Shown: positions 57,974 through 64,000 of the stretch, piece by piece
Numbering within the stretch: position 1 is the stretch's first letter
Layout: every line of letters starts with the position of its first letter
Origin: CBDDEI01 sp965226775
Lineage (GTDB): Bacteria; Chloroflexota; Dehalococcoidia; SHYD01
NCBI GenBank assembly: GCA_965226775.1
Contig: CBDDEI010000002.1
Span: forward strand, 806,001 to 870,000
DNA length: 64,000 bases
Direction of reading: 5' to 3'
Notes under the pieces: model-generated
What the model saw: only the letters and a program-made list of their open reading frames with translations
What the model was told of the DNA's origin: nothing
Databases searched by the model: none
Position numbers and translations under genes: made by a program

Positions 57974-58888
57974 ATGGAAATAGCGCAACTGGAAACCTTT
58001 CTGCAGGTGGCGGAGCATGGCAGCCTGAGCCGCGCCGCAGAAGTTCTTGGTCTTACGCAGCCTACCCTCAGCGCGCGAGTTCAGGCGCTGGAACGAGACC
58101 TGGGACACCAGCTCTTTGAGCGGCGCGGCAGAGGGTTGCGCCTCACTGAGGCCGGCCGGGCATTGCTCCCCTACGCAGAACGCACGTTACTCGCGTTGCA
58201 TGAAGGCTGGGAAGCGGTGTCCCTTAGCAGTCACCCCTCTCGCGGCAGGTTGCGCATTGGCACGGCTAGGGTTATCGGCGCGTACGCGTTGCCCGGCATA
58301 TTGGCCGGTTTCCGGGCAGAGTACCCAGGCATTGAGCTGACGATCCTTACCGGTCGCTCCCACGAAGTGTTGCAGATGGTGCTGAACCAGGAGGTGCACG
58401 TTGGGCTGGGACGCGCGCTGTCGCACGCGGAAGTGGAGGCGGTCTATCTCTACGAGGAAGAGATCGTGTTTGTCACCCACCCAGACCACCCGCTGGCGCG
58501 GCGCGGCTCTGCAGCTATATCCGAGATCGCGCTGGAGCCCCTTATCCTCTACGACAAAGACTCTACCTACTATGTGCTCATCACCCGTGTGTGTAGGGAG
58601 GCGGGCATCCTCCCGCGGGTGACTATGAACCTAGATAGTGTTGAGGCTACCAAGAAGATGATTGAAGGAGGGCTGGGCGTTTCCTTCCTTCCCTACAGCG
58701 CCATCCAGTCGGAGCTGGCCACCGGCACATTGGTCTGGGTTCCCCTTTCCGAGGGGCACATGGTAACGCTGCCCACCTCGGCTATGGTGCTCAAGACGTC
58801 ACTGGGGAACCCGGTAGTAGAAACCTTCCTTGGCGCGCTGCGCGGCTACCATCACCCGTCGCCTGCGCAGCACCAGGAAGTCACTTAG
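57974..58888 (+). CDS. LysR family transcriptional regulator
   Basis: A 304-residue LysR protein. The N-terminal winged helix is MEIAQLETFLQVAEHGSLSRAA with QPTLSARVQALERDLG, and the effector domain runs from about 90 (RGRLRIGTARVIGAYALPGI). Targets are unknown; the nearest genes are a tRNA pair and, across a repeat, the DXR homologue. The stop codon TAG forms the left end of a dispersed repeat (CTTAGGGAACCTCTG). Confidence 0.9.
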   Translation: MEIAQLETFLQVAEHGSLSRAAEVLGLTQPTLSARVQALERDLGHQLFERRGRGLRLTEAGRALLPYAERTLLALHEGWEAVSLSSHPSRGRLRIGTARVIGAYALPGILAGFRAEYPGIELTILTGRSHEVLQMVLNQEVHVGLGRALSHAEVEAVYLYEEEIVFVTHPDHPLARRGSAAISEIALEPLILYDKDSTYYVLITRVCREAGILPRVTMNLDSVEATKKMIEGGLGVSFLPYSAIQSELATGTLVWVPLSEGHMVTLPTSAMVLKTSLGNPVVETFLGALRGYHHPSPAQHQEVT

Positions 58889-59365
58889 GGAACCTCTGCT
58901 CAAGTCCCTTCCCCCTTGATGGGGGAAGGCTAGGATGGGGGTGATCGGGGCGAGGGGTAGGGGTGGCAACGCCCCTCCGGCACCTTCACCACGCGCCCCC
59001 ACAACCCTCACCCTAGCCCTCTCCCAGAGGGAGAGGGGACTGTTCAGATCCCTTCCCCCTTAATGGGGGAAGGTTAGGATGGGGGTGATCGGGGGGAGGG
59101 GTAGGAGTAGCAACGCCCTTCCGGCACCTCGCCTCCGCTCATGGTGAGCGAGTCGAACCATGAGCCGTCCACCTTCACCACGCGCCCCCACAACCCTCAC
59201 CCTAGCCCTCTCCCAGAGGGAGAGGGGATTGTTCAGATTCCTTCCCCCTTGATGGGGGAAGGTTAGGATGGGGGTGAAGGAGCCGGGTCCCTGGCTGTTG
59301 GTTTGGGAGACCCCCTGGATTCCCGCGAGAGAAGGAATGACGCAGGTAGCTCAGAGGTTCCTTAG
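58886..59365. repeat. MITE-like dispersed repeat, copy 7 (composite, multi-unit)
   Basis: Starts in the LysR stop codon and runs 480 bp. The left half is present three times (hairpins at about 58,906, 59,050 and 59,240), alternating with the GATCGGG...GGCAACGCCC module, CCCTCTCCCAGAGGGAGAGG palindromes, and one GCTCATGGTGAGC..ACCATGAGC unit. It closes with the standard right end CAGAGGTTCCTTAG. Confidence 0.85.
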
Positions 59366-59398
59366 CCTTGGTTAGTAGGGAGGACGTAGAGCACCGTC

Positions 59399-60529
59399 CT
59401 ACCAGACGGCGTGTTTCTGCACCTCATCCCGCGTCCAGTCATCTGCGGTATAGATGTCCTCTAATGTCGGCTCAGCGATGGCCTGGTGGGAAGAGAGCAC
59501 CCGTTGGACGAGCTTGGGGATTTCTTGCAGACCAATCTGTTGGGTCAGGAAACTCCAGACCGCCATCTCATTGGCGGCATTGAGCACGGTGGGCGCCGTG
59601 CCTCCTCTACGGCCTGCTTCTAATGCGCTGGCCAAGCATGGGTAGGTCTCGCCGTCCGCGGCATGGAAGGAGAGGTGACCCACGGCGGCTAGGTCCAAAG
59701 GAGGCAGCTCTTCATTAGACCACCGCTGCGGGTGGGAGAGAGCATACTGCAGGGGCAGAAACAGTGTTGGCTGGGTCAGTATGGCCTTCACAGAACCATC
59801 GGCAAACTCCACCATGGCCCGGATCAGCCCTTGCGGATGGATCAGCACCTCGATAGCGTCATAGGGGATATCGAACAGCCGGTTGGCTTCGATAGCCTGC
59901 ATCCCCACGTTCATGAGCGTTAGCGCATCAATGCGTGCCTTCTTGCCGACCTGACTGCCGGGTTGCGACACGGGGTCGGTGCGGGCGGTGTGCAGCGTGA
60001 GGGGCAGCCGGGAGGGCATAGGCTCTCCCGTAGTGGTTAGGATGACCCGCTTCACGGAGCCTGGCTCGCCTGCTAACGCCTGCCAAATGCCGCTTAAGGC
60101 TGGGTCAACCGGATAGAGGGCGGTTTTCTGACGCCTGGCTGCGTCCATAATCAGGCTGCCGGCCATCACCATGACCTCTTTGTTGGCCAGCACCACGGTC
60201 TTTCCTGCCTGGATAGCGGCCAGGGTGACCGGAAGTCCGGCCGGCGCGCTCACTGTTGCAATAACCACTACGTCTGCCTCGGAAGCGGTGGCCATCTCTT
60301 CCATCGTCATCATTTTGCGGGTGGCTAATATGTCCGGAGGGTCGGGGAGGACGTCACGAGAGTAGGAAATTAGCTGTGGCTGGAACTCCTCTACCTGTTG
60401 AGCAAGAAGGCGATGGTTGGTGTGGGCGGCCAGCCCTATTACCTGAATCTGGTCTGGGAATGTACGGGCAACGCTTAGGGCTTGCTGCCCAACGGCGCCT
60501 GTAGAGCCCAATACTACTATGCGCTTCAT
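59399..60529 (-). CDS. DXR-like protein with altered active site
   Basis: A 376-residue protein clearly homologous to 1-deoxy-D-xylulose 5-phosphate reductoisomerase: NADPH site VVLGSTGAVG, LANKEVMVMAG (Lys117), HPQGLIRAMVEFADGSV and NAANE. Compared with E. coli DXR, the residues that bind substrate and metal are mostly changed: Ser151 to Pro143, Glu152 to Ala144, Ser186 to Thr167, His209 to Gln189, Trp212 to Ser192, Ser222 to Ala202, Lys228 to Val208 and Glu231 to Gln211; Asp150 (Asp142) and Asn227 (Asn207) remain. It is full length with no frameshift, so it is not simple decay. It may be a paralogue with a new reaction or none. A normal dxr is expected elsewhere. Confidence 0.85.
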   Translation of the reverse strand: MKRIVVLGSTGAVGQQALSVARTFPDQIQVIGLAAHTNHRLLAQQVEEFQPQLISYSRDVLPDPPDILATRKMMTMEEMATASEADVVVIATVSAPAGLPVTLAAIQAGKTVVLANKEVMVMAGSLIMDAARRQKTALYPVDPALSGIWQALAGEPGSVKRVILTTTGEPMPSRLPLTLHTARTDPVSQPGSQVGKKARIDALTLMNVGMQAIEANRLFDIPYDAIEVLIHPQGLIRAMVEFADGSVKAILTQPTLFLPLQYALSHPQRWSNEELPPLDLAAVGHLSFHAADGETYPCLASALEAGRRGGTAPTVLNAANEMAVWSFLTQQIGLQEIPKLVQRVLSSHQAIAEPTLEDIYTADDWTRDEVQKHAVW

Positions 60530-60673
60530 AATGATACGCGGTTCCTCTATTTTTTCTTAGTGGAATGGAGCTAACACATAATACTGTACCGTCCTTCAAA
60601 GCGAAAGACAGACCGCCTTGCCTTCGCAGTGTCTCCTCTGTAGGATACGTCGGTAAAGCGCCGTGAGTAGAGG

Positions 60674-61621
60674 TTGGCCTTGGCTGTTTATCTAAATGAA
60701 GAAGCCATCGAATCGATCATCAAGATGGACGAAGCCGTCGATTTTGTTGAACAGAGTTTTCGCTTCCAAGGAGAAGGGCTTGCCGTCAACAAAGACCGGC
60801 AACGCTTGCGGTCGCCCAAACACACCATGCAAGTGATGGCCGCCACGGCTGCGCCTATGGAAGTAGCCGGACTTAAGATCTATAGCGGCAGCAGTAACCA
60901 TGTGCTGCTGTACAGCACCAAAGACGGATCCCTGCTTTCTGTGATGGATGCTCGCAAGTTGAGCCAGGTGCGGACAGGCGCAGCGAGCGGCGTGGCCACC
61001 AAGTACCTTGCGCCGGAATCTGCGTCTACGGTGGGTATTCTGGGCACGGGCCACCAGGCGGAAGGGCAGTTGGAGGCAATATGCGCTGTCCGCAACGTGC
61101 AGCAGGTCCGGGCGTACAGCAGGTCTGCGGAGCGCCGCAACGCCTTTGCTGATGCGATGAGCCGGCAGCTAGGCGTAGAAGTGGTCCCGGTAGAGCAGCC
61201 GCAGCAGGCAGTGGAGGGCGCAGACATTCTGGTCACCATCACCAACTCATCCCAGCCCGTGCTTCTGGGGGAGTGGTTGCACCCTGGCGTTCATATCAAC
61301 GCGGCAGGCGGCAACTCTTTGCTCCGCCAGGAGCTGGACGTGGAGGCGGTGCGACGCGCGGACCTTATCTATACCGACTCCCTTTCACAGTCCAAGTTGG
61401 AGTCTGCCGACCTGTTCCAGGCTGCCGAACGCGGCGCTATCACCTGGGAGCAGGTGGAGGAGCTAGGAAAGGTTGTCAGCGGACGCTCGCCCGGAAGAAC
61501 CAGCCCACAGCAGATTACCCTCTTTGAATCCCACGGCATTGCGCTGTGGGACATCGCAGTCGCATCCCTTCTCTACTCTCGTGCCATTGAGATGCAAGTG
61601 GGCGTAGAGCTCCCCTTCTAG
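60674..61621 (+). CDS. Ornithine cyclodeaminase / mu-crystallin family protein
   Basis: A 315-residue NAD(P)-binding protein. The Rossmann signature is TVGILGTGHQAEGQLEAI (about 117-134), preceded by RTGAASGVATKYLA, and it contains SSQPVLLGEWLHPGVHINAAG. The family includes ornithine cyclodeaminase, alanine dehydrogenase and ketimine reductases; which applies is not clear. The start is a TTG, either 60674 or 60680; the AGAGG just upstream fits 60680 better. It ends in a hairpin (GCCTCGG ... CCGAGGC) before the amt operon. Confidence 0.85.
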   Translation: MALAVYLNEEAIESIIKMDEAVDFVEQSFRFQGEGLAVNKDRQRLRSPKHTMQVMAATAAPMEVAGLKIYSGSSNHVLLYSTKDGSLLSVMDARKLSQVRTGAASGVATKYLAPESASTVGILGTGHQAEGQLEAICAVRNVQQVRAYSRSAERRNAFADAMSRQLGVEVVPVEQPQQAVEGADILVTITNSSQPVLLGEWLHPGVHINAAGGNSLLRQELDVEAVRRADLIYTDSLSQSKLESADLFQAAERGAITWEQVEELGKVVSGRSPGRTSPQQITLFESHGIALWDIAVASLLYSRAIEMQVGVELPF

Positions 61622-61666
61622 CCTGCTTCTGCGGGCTTGCCCCGCGCTCTAATAGCGGAACCCAGA

Positions 61667-61698
61667 CGCCTCGGACGCTGCAAACGCCCGAGGCGCAT
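61667..61698 (+). terminator. Hairpin after ornithine cyclodeaminase family gene
   Basis: CGCCTCGG pairs with CCGAGGCG around a 13-base loop, 46 bp after the stop. The T-run is weak. Confidence 0.5.
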
Positions 61699-61729
61699 TC
61701 GCGCATTGCCTTAGGCGTGAAATCTTCCC

Positions 61730-61778
61730 GTAACCTGGTGTTAATGGGCCTGAAATAGAGATGACATGACCGCGTAAC
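61730..61778 (+). promoter_or_regulatory. GlnR-type operator array I upstream of amt
   Basis: Five pentamers in 11-bp register: GTAAC (61730), TTAAT (61741), GAAAT (61752), GACAT (61763) and GTAAC (61774). The ends match the consensus exactly and the middle ones partly. Confidence 0.6.
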
Positions 61779-61847
61779 ATCCTCTTTTTATCATCAACAC
61801 AGGAGGAAAAAGGGACTAACAGCCATCGGCTGAAGCACGTTACAACC

Positions 61848-61885
61848 GTAACAAGGATGTAACACTCTTGTAACAGTCGTGACAT
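61848..61885 (+). promoter_or_regulatory. GlnR-type operator array II upstream of amt
   Basis: GTAAC at 61848, 61859 and 61870, then GACAT at 61881, all 11 bp apart. This is the same layout as the glnA promoter array. It lies 100 bp before the amt start. Confidence 0.75.
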
Positions 61886-61984
61886 ACGGTTTCTTTACTC
61901 TCAACAGTGAGCCGTTCCTTGCCATCAAATGGTTATTGGTGGCCTGGAATCGCTAGAGTATATCTTTAGGAGGTGTGGGATATT

Positions 61985-63190
61985 ATGTTTGATACGGGGG
62001 ATACGGCCTGGTTGATGGCTTCCTCTGCGCTGGTGTTGCTGATGACGCCGGGCCTGGCGTTCTTCTACGGAGGGCTCGCACGCGGGCGCAACTCCGTCAA
62101 CACCATCATGTTCTGCTTCATGACCATGGCCGTTGCCAGCCTGGTCTGGGTGTTCTGGGGCTACAGCCTTGCGTTTGGCGCTGGCAACGCATTCATAGGG
62201 GACTTTTCCGCTCTTGCCCTAGCGGGTATCGGCATAGAAGATGGTGAGGGCATCCCCACGTTACTGTTTGTGACGTTCCAGATGATGTTCGCTATCATCA
62301 CTCCGGCGCTTATTACCGGCGCTATCATTGAGCGGTTTAAGTTCACCACCTATCTGGTCTTCCTAGTGCTCTGGCTTACCTTTGTGTACGCGCCAATCTG
62401 TCACTGGGTGTGGGCCGAAAACGGCTGGTTGTTCGGCTTGGGCGCTCTTGACTTTGCTGGCGGCACTGTCGTGCACATCAATGCAGGCATCGCAGCCCTA
62501 GTGGCGGCTCTCCTGGTGGGCAAGCGCAAGCAGCCCGGTCTGGAGCCGCATAACGTGCCCTTCGTCATCCTTGGCGCTGGCCTCCTATGGTTCGGCTGGT
62601 TTGGCTTCAACGCTGGTTCGGCTCTGGCCTCCTCGGGGCAGGCAGTGAGCGCGTTCCTCGTGACCAACACTGCCGCCGCCGCCGCCGCCCTCACCTGGGG
62701 CATCATCTCCCAGGCGCAGAACAGGCGCATTAGCGCCGTAGGCGTTGCGACAGGCGCCATAGCGGGCCTGGTTGCCATCACCCCGGCGGCTGGCTTTGTG
62801 AACGTGGTTGGTGCAACTGCCATCGGCGTTGGCGCAGGCGTCCTATGCTATCTGGCCGTCGTGCTTCGACCCAAGACTGGCCTGGATGACTCCCTAGACG
62901 TTTTCAGTGTCCATGGCATTGGCGGCATCTGGGGCTCGCTGGCTACTGGCATCTTCGCAATAGAAGCCATCGGCGGCACTGCTGGACTGCTTGAAGGCAA
63001 CGCCCCACAGTTCGTGACCCAGGTCATTGGTGTAGCGGCGACCCTGGCCTACTCCGGCGTCGTGACTTTCATCATCCTGAAGGTTCTGGATCTGGTCATG
63101 GGCCTGCGCTCGCCCGAAGCTTCTGAAGGCCAAGGTCTCGACCTTACTACTCACGGTGAGCGGGCCTACGTTCAGGATGGAGCAGACTAG
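61985..63190 (+). CDS. amt: Ammonium transporter
   Basis: A 401-residue Amt protein with 11 predicted membrane helices that conducts ammonium. The family signature FFYGGLARGRN is at the N-terminus; the pore twin His lie in TVVHINAGIAALVAA and SVHGIGGIWGS. The track GTG at 61973 overlaps the AGGAGGTG Shine-Dalgarno, so ATG 61985 is chosen. Two GlnR-type arrays lie upstream and glnK follows, the normal pairing. Confidence 0.95.
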   Translation: MFDTGDTAWLMASSALVLLMTPGLAFFYGGLARGRNSVNTIMFCFMTMAVASLVWVFWGYSLAFGAGNAFIGDFSALALAGIGIEDGEGIPTLLFVTFQMMFAIITPALITGAIIERFKFTTYLVFLVLWLTFVYAPICHWVWAENGWLFGLGALDFAGGTVVHINAGIAALVAALLVGKRKQPGLEPHNVPFVILGAGLLWFGWFGFNAGSALASSGQAVSAFLVTNTAAAAAALTWGIISQAQNRRISAVGVATGAIAGLVAITPAAGFVNVVGATAIGVGAGVLCYLAVVLRPKTGLDDSLDVFSVHGIGGIWGSLATGIFAIEAIGGTAGLLEGNAPQFVTQVIGVAATLAYSGVVTFIILKVLDLVMGLRSPEASEGQGLDLTTHGERAYVQDGAD

Positions 63191-63259
63191 TTCCATTGAG
63201 AAAGCGTACAATCACACTGCTTTAGTAGAAGCAGCGTAGGAGAGAAAGAAGGGGGTACC

Positions 63260-63613
63260 ATGCTTAGCATCGAAGCTATCGTCAGGCCGGAAAACATTAA
63301 CCCCGTTACTCAAGCCCTTGTGGAAGCGGGCTGTCAGGGCTTCTACTACGTAAACGTGACTGGCCAGGGCCAGCAGCAAGGTGTAGAAGTGTTTGTGGGT
63401 CGCGGCGGCATCATGGCACAGCGGTCCTCCTTGCCTAAGACGCTCATTCGCACCGTTGTGGCTGATGACATGAAAGACAAAGTCATCGCCGCCATCATCG
63501 GGGCCGCACGCAGCGAGGGCGATGGCGCAATTGGCGACGGCAAGATCTTTGTGTCGCAGGTAATGGACGCCGTTCGGGTGAGAACGGGAGAGCAAGGCCC
63601 ATCCGCCATTTAA
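63260..63613 (+). CDS. glnK: PII nitrogen regulatory protein with atypical T-loop
   Basis: A 117-residue PII protein. The core is normal: IEAIVRP start, GQGQQQG, LPKTLIRTVV and the C-terminal signature AIGDGKIFVSQVMDAVRVRTGE split over the family motif. In canonical PII, Tyr51 of the T-loop (RGAEY) is uridylylated. Here the loop reads VEVFVGRGGIMAQRSS, two residues longer and with no Tyr, so UTase control is not possible. It should gate the adjacent Amt. The LPKT end of the loop recalls NifI-type PII proteins. Confidence 0.92.
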   Translation: MLSIEAIVRPENINPVTQALVEAGCQGFYYVNVTGQGQQQGVEVFVGRGGIMAQRSSLPKTLIRTVVADDMKDKVIAAIIGAARSEGDGAIGDGKIFVSQVMDAVRVRTGEQGPSAI

Positions 63614-63646
63614 GCGCCTGCGCCAAGACGTCCAACAACAGCATAG

Positions 63647-63678
63647 AAAGAGGAGCCGCATTGCGGCTCCTCTTTGCG
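63647..63678 (+). terminator. Terminator after glnK
   Basis: A 13-bp stem (AAAGAGGAGCCGC with GCGGCTCCTCTTT) with a 3-base loop; the descending arm ends in TTT. It lies 34 bp after the glnK stop. Confidence 0.8.
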
Positions 63679-63698
63679 TTCACTTTTCTTGAAAGAAG

Positions 63699-64000
63699 CT
63701 AAGGAACCTCTGCACAAGTCCCTTCCCCCTTGATGGGGGAAGGTTAGGATGGGGGAGATCGGGAGGAGGGGTAGGGCGTGGCAACGCCGCTCCGGCACCT
63801 CGCCTATGCTCATGGTGAGCTCCCACCCTCGCTCATGGTGAGCGAGTCGAACCATGAGCCGTCCACCTTCACCACGCGCGCGCAACCCTCACCCTAGCCC
63901 TCTCCCAGAGGGAGAGGGGACTGTTTAAGTCCCTTCCCCCTTGATGGGGGAAGGTTAGGATGGGGGAGATCGGGAGGAGGGGTAAGGGGTGGCAACGCCC
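63699..64000. repeat. MITE-like dispersed repeat, copy 8 (composite, runs off the window)
   Basis: From CTAAGGAACCTCTG it enters the GAGATCGGGAGGAGGGG module, then a pair of GCTCATGGTGAGC units, CCCTCTCCCAGAGGGAGAGG, and a second left half beginning at about 63,927. The window ends inside it, so its right end is not seen. Confidence 0.85.

Noticed and set aside
59399..60529. Plain annotation as functional dxr
   Set aside because: Two of the three metal ligands and several substrate-binding residues are substituted, so normal DXR activity is doubtful.

Overview
The window (about 58-60% GC by eye, no rRNA) reads as a piece of a Chloroflexota chromosome, most likely Dehalococcoidia/SAR202-like. 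This is an inference from gene content: a GlnR-type orphan regulator beside glnA, GuaB3, an Rv2578c-type radical SAM protein, a Ni-superoxide dismutase, MEP-pathway isoprenoid genes, and many short dispersed repeats of the kind that litter such genomes. No phage, integrase, transposase or CRISPR array was seen. Genes are dense and mostly in short operons with overlapping start/stop codons; nearly every long gene-free stretch is filled by repeats.

Layout. 0-9 kb: a MerR regulator (cut by the window edge) with two tandem MFS exporters, then a MATE exporter, a two-domain VOC protein and an MMPL/RND exporter. 8.9-10.5 kb: a LigB/LigA-type extradiol dioxygenase pair (LigB frameshifted at its start) and a PH-domain membrane protein. 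10.7-15.6 kb: a sugar-nucleotide transferase, then a nitrogen block of GlnR-like regulator, class I glutamine synthetase and a second, alpha-like glutamine synthetase. 15.6-24.3 kb: glycosyltransferase, radical SAM protein, FAA hydrolase, guaB3, uvrC and a 1.2-kb repeat island. 24.3-31.4 kb: HemQ/chlorite dismutase family, ROK kinase, a LacC/LacD-like kinase-aldolase pair, a ThDP enzyme and an amidohydrolase. 31.5-40 kb: NYN RNase-like, DinB-like, an S26 protease divergent from Ni-SOD, mfd, then a DtxR regulator-fmdB-dtd-hydrolase run. 40-46 kb: de novo NAD operon (miaB-nadA-nadB-kinase-nadC) and tRNA-Ser. 46.6-51.1 kb: PIN-TRAM protein, ispD-ispF, cysE-cysS. 51.9-56.8 kb: tRNA-Thr-tuf-rpmG-secE-nusG-rplK-rplA-rplJ-rplL. 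56.8-64 kb: an Ala-rich basic protein, two tRNAs, a LysR regulator, a DXR homologue, an ornithine cyclodeaminase family enzyme, and amt-glnK.

The strongest biology is a nitrogen regulon that can be read from the DNA. Half-sites of GTAAC/GAAAC type repeat every 11 bp upstream of glnA and in two clusters upstream of amt-glnK. A GlnR-like regulator with Asn at the phospho-acceptor position sits beside glnA, and the PII protein has no tyrosine in its T-loop, so control probably does not use phosphorylation or uridylylation. Other items worth a second look are a DXR homologue that has lost most catalytic and metal residues, the Ni-SOD/maturation-protease pair, and a ~145-bp MITE-like repeat with inverted ends that supplies a ribosome binding site to one gene, the C-terminus to another and stop codons to two more. 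Three genes (ligB, nadB, ispD) carry single-base or duplication frameshifts that are either assembly errors or real lesions.
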